Below, one piece after another: positions 27,355 to 35,904 of a stretch of DNA of 64,000 nt. Position 1 is the stretch's first letter; every line of letters begins with the position of its first letter. The position numbers and the translations under genes were made by a program. The stretch comes from Bacillus changyiensis (GTDB lineage Bacteria > Bacillota > Bacilli > Bacillales > Bacillaceae): positions 1-64,000 of the forward strand of contig NZ_JAQFWW010000007.1 of NCBI RefSeq assembly GCF_027706145.1, in the 5' to 3' direction. The notes beneath the pieces were generated by a model, which worked only from the letters and a program-made list of their open reading frames with translations, did no database searches and was not told the origin of the DNA.

Positions 27355-27984
27355 TCAGGGACAGACACGCCATGCATCTTCAACTTTGAATTGTTCTCCA
27401 GTAAGTACATGTACATCATGTTTCGGTTTTGCTATTTTTAATAAGTCAGGTAAGGTTTGTTCCACATAGTTTTGGTGATGTGTCTCACTTTCCCATCCTG
27501 ATAATACTAGAAACTCATTTTGTTGTTTTTGGGAGTTCGCAAACATGCCCGCAAGCATGCCTTCCGATTTTTGCATACCTACATTCCAAACCGTTTGCTG
27601 CATATCGACAAAATGATGGATTCTATCTTCTTTCACTTCTGCGGAAGCAACTCGTATATATTGACTTTTATGAACAAAATAAGCAACTTCCCCAGCTATC
27701 ATGAATCGTTGTCGATATAAACAGACATTAATCGATTCATATGTGTTTTCTTGACCTGAATTGACAAAGATTTGGTCATGGTGATCTTCCATAAATGTTT
27801 GATAATCGGCTAGGCTCTCCCAAAAGGTATAAATACAAGCAGTTAATCGTTCTTTTGTATTCCAACCACCAATTTGACCTATAAAACCTTTTACCGTACA
27901 AAGTGATTTCCATTGTTTTTGGTGTTGATAAAAATTTTCCTTTTGCTGTTCTTTTACCTTGCAAGAAATTCTTTTTATGATCAT
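27355..27984 (-). CDS. DUF4937 / tandem ABM-like domain protein
   Basis: 209 aa from ATG 27984 (GAGGAGG seven nt upstream). Two dimeric alpha/beta-barrel (antibiotic-biosynthesis-monooxygenase-like) halves: VKEQQKENFYQHQKQWKSL, GFIGQIGGWN, CIYTFWESLADYQTFM in the first; RVASAEVKEDRIHHFVDMQ, NEFLVLSGWESETHHQNYVE in the second. Resembles Bacillus YdbC-type proteins. No known activity, soluble. Standalone. Confidence 0.65.
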   Translation of the reverse strand: MIIKRISCKVKEQQKENFYQHQKQWKSLCTVKGFIGQIGGWNTKERLTACIYTFWESLADYQTFMEDHHDQIFVNSGQENTYESINVCLYRQRFMIAGEVAYFVHKSQYIRVASAEVKEDRIHHFVDMQQTVWNVGMQKSEGMLAGMFANSQKQQNEFLVLSGWESETHHQNYVEQTLPDLLKIAKPKHDVHVLTGEQFKVEDAWRVCP

Positions 27985-28091
27985 GAATAAAATCCTCCTC
28001 ATGAAGCTTTTTTCAATTCCGTCCAAACAATTACAATTTATTAACGCTTTTTCATTTTTAACACGTCATAAGTTATCATTTATGATCTTGT

Positions 28092-28177
28092 CGGGGGTAT
28101 ATTGGAGAATTTGCCCGCTTTCCGCGGGCGATCCTCGAGCATGGCTCCTGTTTGCACAGGAGTCTCGCAATTCCCCC
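28092..28177. repeat. palindromic intergenic repeat (REP-like)
   Basis: Two inner hairpins GCCCGC/GCGGGC and CTCCTG/CAGGAG are framed by an outer pairing GAATTTGC/GCAATTCC. The core GCTTTCCGCGGGC followed by CTCCTG...CAGGAGTCTCGC resembles GC-rich repeat elements scattered in Bacillaceae genomes. Only one copy is present here, so the repeat nature is from recall. Confidence 0.5.
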
Positions 28178-28244
28178 TGATTTGCTAAAACCGCGTGTCA
28201 TTTTCAAACATTTATCATCTCACTTCATTTCAAAATTTGTCAAA

Positions 28245-29306
28245 TTAGACCACAAATTGTTCTCCGGTTTCTTTCCGTTTTAAATACAAAGATTGACCGA
28301 CTCGCTTTAGCTCAAAACATTCATCGATATGAAACATCCCATTTGGAAAATGACCACGATAAAGAGCTGTCGCTACAGCACATGCAACACGTGCTGTCAT
28401 CAATGATTCATTTTCTCCGGACAATGAGACCCCTACCTCTTCATAGCGGCCAGCTTTGGTTCCATTACCATCTACTTTTACAGCATACTCTGAAGAACCA
28501 ACTTTGAGTGAACCGAGCATTTTCACAAGACCCGCACGCATCACGGGATTCTTTAAAAAACGCATTGCTCCAATTCTTTGAAGGCCATAAAGCACAGTTG
28601 TCACCCATTTTGAATCAAAACACAACCGTGTTGCAACGCTTGGCACTCCTAATGTATGTGGGAGTGTAATCTGATCGGAAAACGGAAACCGATAAGCCCT
28701 CCGTCGGCCCAGACGATCGCCAAAGTCAACCAGTCTACCATCTGTAAAACTTCTGACTTGTTTGTTATGACCATTTTCCATGATCGTAAACACCGTATTC
28801 AAATGATTGACCGTCCATTCTATCGCTGCTTTCCCATGAGTATCTCCTAATCCGAGCATAATTGAAATATCAAGGTGGCTCATTTCATCAAAAGCTTTCC
28901 GCACTTCTTGTGCCAGTAAATTGGTCAAACCTGGCGCCAACCCAACACTGATCATACCTGTTCCCAAACATCGCTCACCATTCAAATTTTTTAACTGATT
29001 CAAAAAAGAGCCATTTGCTGAGATATCGATATAATGTGTGCCATTCGCTAGACAAGCTTCTGCCAAAGCCGTATTGTTCTGATCCATACAGATAATGACC
29101 AATTTTGTCTTTTCAAGCCAGCTCCAATCAGCGGATAGACTGAGCGGCTGTACATGTCCACCTGTTGCCTGGCAAAAGCGGACAGCGCGATTTATATTTC
29201 TCCCAGCCGCATAAATATACCCAGAATATTCTTTCCCAAGCATTTGGCAAATTTGCCCGCCAACATGACCATATCCACCAACTACTACGATTTGATCTTT
29301 TATCAC
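28245..29306 (-). CDS. saccharopine dehydrogenase-like NAD(P)-binding protein
   Basis: 353 aa. N-terminal Rossmann fold with VVVGGYGHVGGQICQ (residues 6-20) and the saccharopine-dehydrogenase-like NGTHYIDISANGSFL. GTG start overlaps the methyltransferase stop (GTGA), so the two are translationally coupled. The family reduces or condenses imines or acts on unknown substrates; here the pairing with a methyltransferase suggests a small-molecule tailoring route, but the substrate cannot be told. Confidence 0.75.
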   Translation of the reverse strand: MIKDQIVVVGGYGHVGGQICQMLGKEYSGYIYAAGRNINRAVRFCQATGGHVQPLSLSADWSWLEKTKLVIICMDQNNTALAEACLANGTHYIDISANGSFLNQLKNLNGERCLGTGMISVGLAPGLTNLLAQEVRKAFDEMSHLDISIMLGLGDTHGKAAIEWTVNHLNTVFTIMENGHNKQVRSFTDGRLVDFGDRLGRRRAYRFPFSDQITLPHTLGVPSVATRLCFDSKWVTTVLYGLQRIGAMRFLKNPVMRAGLVKMLGSLKVGSSEYAVKVDGNGTKAGRYEEVGVSLSGENESLMTARVACAVATALYRGHFPNGMFHIDECFELKRVGQSLYLKRKETGEQFVV

Positions 29307-29992
29307 TTACAATCTCCTTTCACTGCAAACCAACCATCAATTAAATAAGCACTGAAAAACCTTGTGACACTGATAAACCCTGATTCTTTTAACAAATCTT
29401 CCACATCTCTTGCCGGAAGTGGGTAGGAATGTGTACCAATCGAAGCGGCAAATCTCTCCCAATCTTGTTCAGCTATCCCGTTGGCCAACATATGCTCCCT
29501 CCAGGCCTGCATCTGCCAGTTAAATGGTTCAGAACGACAATCACCATTGATTGATGCGATAAAAAGCGGCGCACCCTCTACTAAACAGTTGGCAATCCTT
29601 TGTAAAAATGCCCGTTTATCACGTACAAAGTGAAGTACTAGCATACATGTTGCTCCCGCAAAATGGCACTCTTGTCCGAGATGATCCACTTCCCCTTCAA
29701 TCAACTGAACTTTTGCCTCAACACCTGCCGACTTTAGCCTTTTCCGTGCCAAATCAAGCATGTTTGCTGATATATCAATGCCTGTAAATGTCCATTTTGA
29801 ATGGTTTTTACCTAGAGTCAGTAATTCCTGTCCTCCACCTGCACCAACAATCAAGATATTTGCTTCCTTCTTCGTCAGCTGAACAGAAAGTAAACGATCC
29901 ATCATGTCGTACAACATTTCATAACAGGGGATTTTCAAACCTATCGTTTTTTCATATTGAAAGACATCGGGATGATTCCAGTCCATATTCAT
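29303..29992 (-). CDS. class I SAM-dependent methyltransferase
   Basis: 229 aa from ATG 29992. SAM motif I ILIVGAGGGQELLTLG (about 48-62), acidic loop TGIDISANMLDLA, and motif IV region ATCMLVLHFV. GGAG lies 11 nt upstream, slightly long. First gene of a two-gene operon with the dehydrogenase. Divergent from the LuxR-type regulator, whose start is about 110 bp away, suggesting shared control. Acceptor unknown. Confidence 0.8.
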   Translation of the reverse strand: MNMDWNHPDVFQYEKTIGLKIPCYEMLYDMMDRLLSVQLTKKEANILIVGAGGGQELLTLGKNHSKWTFTGIDISANMLDLARKRLKSAGVEAKVQLIEGEVDHLGQECHFAGATCMLVLHFVRDKRAFLQRIANCLVEGAPLFIASINGDCRSEPFNWQMQAWREHMLANGIAEQDWERFAASIGTHSYPLPARDVEDLLKESGFISVTRFFSAYLIDGWFAVKGDCK

Positions 29993-30070
29993 GACAATCT
30001 GTTCTCCTTTTAGTAGAATAAATGTATCAATAATCGTTCTCAATTATAAAAATAGATCTGGAAAAACGCT

Positions 30071-30088
30071 ATCCCATAAACATGGGAT
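30071..30088. promoter_or_regulatory. perfect inverted repeat before the LuxR-type regulator gene
   Basis: ATCCCAT-AAAC-ATGGGAT, 7-bp arms, lying between the divergent genes and just 7 bp before GGAGG. It could be an operator for autoregulation or an mRNA hairpin gating the ribosome site. Confidence 0.5.
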
Positions 30089-30104
30089 TTATAAAGGAGG
30101 GATT

Positions 30105-31151
30105 CTGATCAAACGCTCATTAAAGAATAAATTCCATGAAAACAAAACACAAACTTCACTGGACTACATGAAAGCAATCATGCCTATTTTAAAAAGTGTT
30201 GTTCCCTTTGATGCTTCCTGTTGCACAGCGATCGATCCTCACAACCTCCTTTCAATCGGAAGTGTTACAGATCAGGAAATTGAAGCAATCCATCCACAGT
30301 TATTTAAATGTGAATATGTGTACGATGATCTCAATCAATATGAACATTTGCTCAAAACTCGAAACACAGTAGCCATTTTAAGTGAAACAACAAACGGAGC
30401 ATTAAGACAGTGTAGACGGTATCGAATCGTTCTCGAACCGGCTGGCTTTGCTGATGAAATGCGAGTCATTCTCTTTTATAAAGGGGAATGCTGGGGATAT
30501 CTCACACTATTTCGCAAAAGTGGACAGCCATTATTCAACATAGAGGAACGTACTTTGCTCACTTCCTTGGCATCTATAATCGGTGAACATTTACGATACT
30601 TTAGACACAAACTACCAAAAAAAGACATGTTTCATATGAAACATGTCGGCGGAATGTTGATTTTATCAGCAGAACTCAGCCCGTTGTCCTGTAATCAAAC
30701 GGCACTTCATTGGTTGACAGTCTTGCGTAGCTGGGAACAACTCGACAGCAGAAAACTGCCAAGACCTATCCGAGCTGTTTGCACAAGTGTTTTAAAAGAA
30801 GCTAGTCCAGCAACAGCCAAAACAGTTGTCTCCATACCAGGGCAAGATTATCTTTCGATAAGGGCAAGCCGCCTTGATAGCTTTAGCACAGCAAAACAAA
30901 TTGCCGTTTTATTTGAGCCCGCTTCCCCAACAGAGGTTATCACACTGATGACAGAAGCCTATGCCTTATCTGAACGAGAAAAAGACATTACAAACTGCGT
31001 AATTCGTGGGCTTTCTACAAAAGGTATCGCTGATGATCTGCATATTTCAGTTTATACTGTTCAAGACCATTTGAAATCAATATTTGCAAAAACAGGAGCA
31101 AGAAGTCGGCGAGAATTGATGTGGAAACTGCTTGATGGACTATTGAATTGA
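30105..31151 (+). CDS. LuxR-type (GerE-family) transcriptional regulator with N-terminal sensor region
   Basis: About 348 aa. C-terminal helix-turn-helix (about 285-345) LSEREKDITNCVIRGLSTKG and ISVYTVQDHLKSIFAKTGA is a typical LuxR/GerE domain. The N-terminal 200 residues look GAF-like. A perfect AAAGGAGG (30093-30100) is followed in frame by ATT CTG ATC and no ATG, GTG or TTG, so the start is probably a non-AUG codon (CTG 30105, or ATT/ATC next to it). The frame is open upstream to an ATG at 29991, but that overlaps the divergent gene and lacks a ribosome site. Likely regulates the divergent methyltransferase-dehydrogenase operon. Confidence 0.75.
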   Translation: MIKRSLKNKFHENKTQTSLDYMKAIMPILKSVVPFDASCCTAIDPHNLLSIGSVTDQEIEAIHPQLFKCEYVYDDLNQYEHLLKTRNTVAILSETTNGALRQCRRYRIVLEPAGFADEMRVILFYKGECWGYLTLFRKSGQPLFNIEERTLLTSLASIIGEHLRYFRHKLPKKDMFHMKHVGGMLILSAELSPLSCNQTALHWLTVLRSWEQLDSRKLPRPIRAVCTSVLKEASPATAKTVVSIPGQDYLSIRASRLDSFSTAKQIAVLFEPASPTEVITLMTEAYALSEREKDITNCVIRGLSTKGIADDLHISVYTVQDHLKSIFAKTGARSRRELMWKLLDGLLN

Positions 31152-31169
31152 AGAAGGAATTGAGTTAAT

Positions 31170-31613
31170 CTACAGCAAACAACCTTGTTTTCTTACCCGT
31201 TGCATCATCTTCCGAAATCCAAGATCACCCATTGAATGAAGCTCCATGTCTCCTTCTGGATTGAACAAACAAAAACTGGGTATGGCTTGAACTTGACAAG
31301 CTTGAGCAATTTCATAGTTTTGATCCATGACAACGACAAAACGAAAATCTTTTTCTACTATTTTTTCTTTGACAATATTGATGGACTTCTCCTCTTCTGA
31401 GTATGGAATATGTACGGCTATCACTTTCAGCTTTTGAAGCGGCTCCGTTTCTTTTAACACTTCATCAGCCAATTCTTCACAATTCGGACAGCTGACAGAC
31501 CAGAAATAGAGGAGGTGATAATCCTTGCTGTTCAATTCACCTTCTCTATTTGAGGCATTTATCCAAGGTAGCTGTTGTGAAATTTTCGGCATTTTTACAT
31601 CCTGTTTTTTCAT
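31170..31613 (-). CDS. skfH: SkfH-like thioredoxin-fold protein
   Basis: 147 aa from ATG 31613 (GAGGGGAG upstream). TlpA/thioredoxin fold with the redox motif CPNC in FWSVSCPNCEEL and cis-Pro region VQAIPSFCLFNPEG. No signal peptide, unlike ResA. Last gene of the skf operon. In B. subtilis skfH is dispensable-looking and proposed to form the disulfide of the killing factor; here the mature peptide also keeps its two disulfide cysteines. Frame overlaps the end of skfG. Confidence 0.85.
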   Translation of the reverse strand: MKKQDVKMPKISQQLPWINASNREGELNSKDYHLLYFWSVSCPNCEELADEVLKETEPLQKLKVIAVHIPYSEEEKSINIVKEKIVEKDFRFVVVMDQNYEIAQACQVQAIPSFCLFNPEGDMELHSMGDLGFRKMMQRVRKQGCLL

Positions 31614-31624
31614 AAAATCTCCCC

Positions 31625-32131
31625 TCATTTATTTTTTAATTGCATAGCAATAATTTTCCCTATCGCTTCCTCAGCGGCAAACGGTGCCACCATTTCTGAA
31701 GAATTTTCTTGAACGTCTTTCAGGCATGCATACATATGGCGATCAATTTTTGAAGGTTCGATCCATGAAATAGCCCAAGATGCCCAAAAACAAGGTGGCC
31801 CTTCAGTGTTTCGGGCAACATCAAGTAAGGATGGGAGGCTACCATGACCAATTCGCATTAAAGAGAGGGCTGCCGCCATTCTTGTGTCTTCACTCTCACT
31901 TTTCAAGAGAGCAGCAAGAGCAGGAGCTGCTTCACTTGCTTCAGAACCAAATTCGCCTAACACAGCAGCTGCAATGTTGCGGAGGGAACCTTCCTCCTTT
32001 AACGCTTCGATTAATATAGGAATAGCTGGTTGGCCGGACTCTTTTAATTCACCAATTGCTTTTACAATCGTAACCTCATTTTTATGGACAAGGTCTTTCA
32101 CAGATTGAGATAAATTTTCATTTGATTCCAC
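31625..32131 (-). CDS. skfG: SkfG-like HEAT-repeat protein
   Basis: 168 aa, helical. HEAT/Armadillo-like repeats are visible: IPILIEALKEEGSLRNIAAA, LGEFGSEASEAAPALAALLK and DTRMAAALSLMRIG. Matches the size and position of SkfG in the B. subtilis skf operon. Function there is not established. It follows skfF by about 31 bp and ends just before skfH. Confidence 0.85.
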   Translation of the reverse strand: MESNENLSQSVKDLVHKNEVTIVKAIGELKESGQPAIPILIEALKEEGSLRNIAAAVLGEFGSEASEAAPALAALLKSESEDTRMAAALSLMRIGHGSLPSLLDVARNTEGPPCFWASWAISWIEPSKIDRHMYACLKDVQENSSEMVAPFAAEEAIGKIIAMQLKNK

Positions 32132-32162
32132 TGCATGTCTGCCTCCTCTTACATAACTTAAC

Positions 32163-33680
32163 TTATCCTATTCCGCTTATAAGAAATAATAGAATAGGAA
32201 ACAGAAACGTTCCTACCCAAAGATATACTAAGCGAATACGTGATTTATACCTCCAGAATAAAAACCAAATCCAGCCGCCAGATAAAATGAAAAGAATGGG
32301 CAATAGAAGTGCCGGTCCGTGTTGTGCCGCTTTATGAAGTATGAAAACAAAGAGGAAGCTTACTACACTTGTTAATATAAACACTTTATAATATAGGGCG
32401 AAAGGAAGCTTGGGATTCAATGCATACGTTTGAACGAAAACAGCCCAGCGGATCGCCAACATCAAAACATAACTTCCCAGTCCGTAAATGAACAGGAGAA
32501 GCAACTCCCTCCCCGGAATGAATACAATCAATTGACAAATCCCCAGAGAAAACACAAAGAGAAAAAACATCCATAATGTGTTGCCCATCTCTAAAAGAAT
32601 GGCTTTTTTCCATAGTGACCCTGGAAACAAAAATAAGTCGCCAGATTTTGCATGTCTAATTAAACTCGAGTAGTAAGAACTTAAAAAGGCTGTCAAAACA
32701 ATCATCGTAAAGAATATATAAAACCAATCAAGATTGACTGAAATTAAATAGTAAAAAATCAACAATAAAGCAATAAAATGCGAAGTATGAAAAACCAAGT
32801 TTTTCTTCACAAGTAAGATTTCCATCCATAAAAAAGAAAAAATACCATTTAGTGTTTTCATCCCCCACCAAGTCTGCTTTTCTTTCAATTGACCTATACC
32901 GATCTGTTGTTCTCGAAATTCAGACCAAAATTCAGCTTCTTTCACCAATTTTTCTTTACATTCCAGTCGATTTGCAGTAAAACGAATGATGATAAATGAT
33001 AACGCCAAGAAAATAGTAAGTACGATATATACTGTCAAAGAATAGTTTCCCTTTATAACATAGCCGATCTCCCCAATCTTTCTGCCGAGCACATCCCACC
33101 ATACTGAATGACTATGGGTGAGAAAGTAGTAGTAAAGAGTGAGTCCATATACCACTAAAGAGCATAATAAAGTGACCGTTAATATCAATTTTAAATTTTT
33201 AAGATTTCTTGCAGATGATAGGGCTAAAACCCAAGCTTCAAGTACAATGATGAATAAAACAAACTGAAATGCCTTGACAGTGAGATGAGGGCCCTGTTCT
33301 CTGAACAGCAATAAAAATAAATCAGCTAATATCCCTGAACATATCCATAGCAGACTTTTCCAAGCAATATTCCAAATCCATACAGAATAAATCATCTTGT
33401 ATAATGGATATGGTGCTGTGTAAAGCCAGATGACATCCTCCATCTGTCCTGGAATTCGATTTGAAAAAAGACCGAAACATGTAAATGCAAGCAATACACC
33501 GGTCATTACCCAACCGATCCACGTGATGTCCCAATCTCCTGCATTTGCAATCCACTCCATTTGGATCACAACGAAAAGCAAAAGTATCATGGACAGCAAA
33601 ATGGGGAATCTTTTCTCATGCGCCTGGCTCAACAGTCGTCTCTTCGTCTGAAGATACAACATTGAAATGATGTTAATCAT
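32163..33680 (-). CDS. skfF: SkfF-like ABC exporter permease
   Basis: 505 aa with about eleven to twelve hydrophobic segments. Membrane half of the SkfEF exporter, which in B. subtilis exports the killing factor and provides immunity to it. Overlaps the end of skfE by 8 bp. Somewhat longer than the B. subtilis protein as I recall it. All membrane segments are in one uninterrupted frame, so the gene looks intact. Confidence 0.85.
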   Translation of the reverse strand: MINIISMLYLQTKRRLLSQAHEKRFPILLSMILLLFVVIQMEWIANAGDWDITWIGWVMTGVLLAFTCFGLFSNRIPGQMEDVIWLYTAPYPLYKMIYSVWIWNIAWKSLLWICSGILADLFLLLFREQGPHLTVKAFQFVLFIIVLEAWVLALSSARNLKNLKLILTVTLLCSLVVYGLTLYYYFLTHSHSVWWDVLGRKIGEIGYVIKGNYSLTVYIVLTIFLALSFIIIRFTANRLECKEKLVKEAEFWSEFREQQIGIGQLKEKQTWWGMKTLNGIFSFLWMEILLVKKNLVFHTSHFIALLLIFYYLISVNLDWFYIFFTMIVLTAFLSSYYSSLIRHAKSGDLFLFPGSLWKKAILLEMGNTLWMFFLFVFSLGICQLIVFIPGRELLLLFIYGLGSYVLMLAIRWAVFVQTYALNPKLPFALYYKVFILTSVVSFLFVFILHKAAQHGPALLLPILFILSGGWIWFLFWRYKSRIRLVYLWVGTFLFPILLFLISGIG

Positions 33681-34404
33681 CTGCCCATTCTCCTAACAAA
33701 CGAATGACTTCCTGCTTCCAATCAGAGTATTCTTCCTGGTTATGCGGCACAGACATTTCACGGATAAGACATCCCTCCCGAATTAACAAAACTCGGTGAG
33801 CCGTTTCCAGTACAAAGTCAAGACTGTGTGTTGAGACAAGGGCGGCACACCCCACCTTGGCCTTACTAATCAGCCACTCGGCAAGCCATTTCTTAGATGG
33901 GATATCTAAACCTGCTGTCGGTTCATCTAACATATATATCGATGCATTTTGAACAATAGCGCCAGCCAAAATGACCCGTTGCTTTTGACCTCTTGACAAG
34001 TGTCCTGTAAGTTGATCTGCCTTTTCCCTCAATTTCACTTCTTGTAATGCTGCAAGCACCTTTTCTTGCAAATATTTTTTATTGATTTTGAATGCTCTTG
34101 CCCGAAACTGTAAGTGTTCAGCTATTGTTAATGTTGGGTATAAATAAGGTTGATCAGGGATTAAGGCGACCATTTGTTGCATTTTTGTATCACCTGGCTT
34201 GTATTGTCCCCCTATTCGAATATATCCATTATCCGGTTTATGCAACCCTGTCAGACAGCGAATTGTCGTCGTTTTGCCCGCCCCATTCGGACCGAGCAAA
34301 GCAACGATTTCTCCAGTATGAAGGGAGAATGATAATTGATCGACTCCCTCATCATTCTGGTATTTCTTCTGTAAACTACAAACTTCCACCATTTTCATTG
34401 ACAT
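33673..34404 (-). CDS. skfE: SkfE-like ABC exporter ATPase
   Basis: 243 aa. Walker A GPNGAGKTTT (about 36-45), signature LSRGQKQRVILAGA, Walker B IYMLDEPTAGLD, H-loop STHSLD; all intact. AGGAG lies upstream, with ATG 34404 (3 nt) or the ATG two codons later (9 nt) as start. Powers the SkfF permease for export and self-protection. Confidence 0.9.
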   Translation of the reverse strand: MSMKMVEVCSLQKKYQNDEGVDQLSFSLHTGEIVALLGPNGAGKTTTIRCLTGLHKPDNGYIRIGGQYKPGDTKMQQMVALIPDQPYLYPTLTIAEHLQFRARAFKINKKYLQEKVLAALQEVKLREKADQLTGHLSRGQKQRVILAGAIVQNASIYMLDEPTAGLDIPSKKWLAEWLISKAKVGCAALVSTHSLDFVLETAHRVLLIREGCLIREMSVPHNQEEYSDWKQEVIRLLGEWADD

Positions 34405-34416
34405 CTTCTCCTAGTT

Positions 34417-35904
34417 TTAGAATGAAGATTGTTTAGAAGTTTTTTTAAAGTTGAGCTTTTTCTGAATGTTGTAGTTCCATAGAGGCATACAAAATAAAAT
34501 GAAGTTATAAATGAAGTGAGCGGTAAAAACAGCGAGAAAACCAGATTGAATGAACAACAAACCTAAAAAACAGCCAAAGACAAAAAGGTGTATCCAGCGT
34601 AACCATCTTGGATGATATCCAGTACCTTGATGCATGATCGCCCATAACCCAGAGGAAACCAACAGAGTGATGAACACGCTGTCGCTGACAAACCAAATGG
34701 CCGGTATCATTAACAGACGATAGACAGTCTCTTCAACCAAAGAACTTTGCAGACTCATATTTAGGCCTTGCCTAAATGTAAAACCTGATAAATAGATGGT
34801 TCGATTTGAGAGCTCAGGCGAAATTCGAAGCCATTTTTTCTTATCCAATACCGTAAAAAAGACAGCAGATAGGCCGAGGCAAAAAATTCCTGCACATCCC
34901 CCAATCAGCAACTGGTTACCTGCTTTTTCCCAAATCGGCCAATGTAAATTTTCTCCCAAAGAGTTTCCTGCCAATGAACATATAAATACAACAAACCCTA
35001 TCAATATCCCTGCAAGAACAGCCGACAATATTGCCAAACTGCCTACCATTTTTAAGCTCATCCTAGAGTCATAGGCATTTACTATCGTCAATTTGATATC
35101 TTCTTTTATTGATAGTAAGTTACAAACGGTAAGTATGCTACCCATGATCACGCTAACAGTCATGTCAGCACGAACATCTAAATGAATTAAAACGATAATT
35201 GCTGCTACCACAGCAATGCAAGAACCTAAAACTCCCGTGATTCCCAGTGTTGATTCAAGTTGCTCCTTTTGAACAGCTTTGTTCATGTTTTCAGTTCGGA
35301 TTTCTTGTTCTGTTTGAAGACTGATGATATGTTGATTATATAACTCAACTGCCATTTTCATTCTGATATTAGCTGACTCTGCCATATACCAATAAGTTGT
35401 CATTTGTTCTAAGTCTTCTTGTTTTTCTCCAGAACCAGTCGCTTTCGCCTGAGCCCACAATCCCTCGTGATCAATAGTGAGATCCTCTTTTAATTGTTCT
35501 AGAGAAACCCTCCCCAGACCGGTTGTCTGTAAATGTTTCTTCCGAACATCGGCATGAAAAAAAGTGATTTCACCCTTTGCATTTACACCTGTAATAATCG
35601 ATTGATTCTGACTGACAAACCGAATTCTCCACGATTCTAGTAATCCCCAGTTAAAGAGGACTTGACGAGTCTGATTTAATAGACCAACATGATGTAGCTT
35701 ATTCACTGTATCATGGTCATACCAATACACAGCAAAGGATTTCCAATTGCTCACATCAACACCAAGATATGTTTTAATAAATTCTGCTGATTTCTGCCGT
35801 GCGGTTTCTTGATCAAGCAGTAAAGATTGATAAACAGGCGGCTTAAATTGAAAAAACAAATATAATCCTAAAAGAGCAAGGACGACCCATAACAAACCAA
35901 TCAT
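34417..35904 (-). CDS. skfC: SkfC-like membrane protein with CPBP (CAAX-protease) domain
   Basis: 495 aa, near the recalled length of SkfC. N-terminal membrane anchor (residues 3-17), a soluble region of about 200 residues, then several membrane helices with the CPBP motif EETVYRLLMIPAIW and a later histidine in LWAIMHQGTGYHP. In B. subtilis SkfC is proposed to cleave the leader and/or cyclise the peptide. ATGA overlap with skfB. The CPBP glutamates and arginine are conserved. Confidence 0.87.
   Translation of the reverse strand: MIGLLWVVLALLGLYLFFQFKPPVYQSLLLDQETARQKSAEFIKTYLGVDVSNWKSFAVYWYDHDTVNKLHHVGLLNQTRQVLFNWGLLESWRIRFVSQNQSIITGVNAKGEITFFHADVRKKHLQTTGLGRVSLEQLKEDLTIDHEGLWAQAKATGSGEKQEDLEQMTTYWYMAESANIRMKMAVELYNQHIISLQTEQEIRTENMNKAVQKEQLESTLGITGVLGSCIAVVAAIIVLIHLDVRADMTVSVIMGSILTVCNLLSIKEDIKLTIVNAYDSRMSLKMVGSLAILSAVLAGILIGFVVFICSLAGNSLGENLHWPIWEKAGNQLLIGGCAGIFCLGLSAVFFTVLDKKKWLRISPELSNRTIYLSGFTFRQGLNMSLQSSLVEETVYRLLMIPAIWFVSDSVFITLLVSSGLWAIMHQGTGYHPRWLRWIHLFVFGCFLGLLFIQSGFLAVFTAHFIYNFILFCMPLWNYNIQKKLNFKKTSKQSSF

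Noticed and set aside
29991..30104. ATG at 29991 as the start of the LuxR-type regulator
   Set aside because: No ribosome-binding site, and it overlaps the start of the divergent methyltransferase; the perfect AAAGGAGG lies far downstream.
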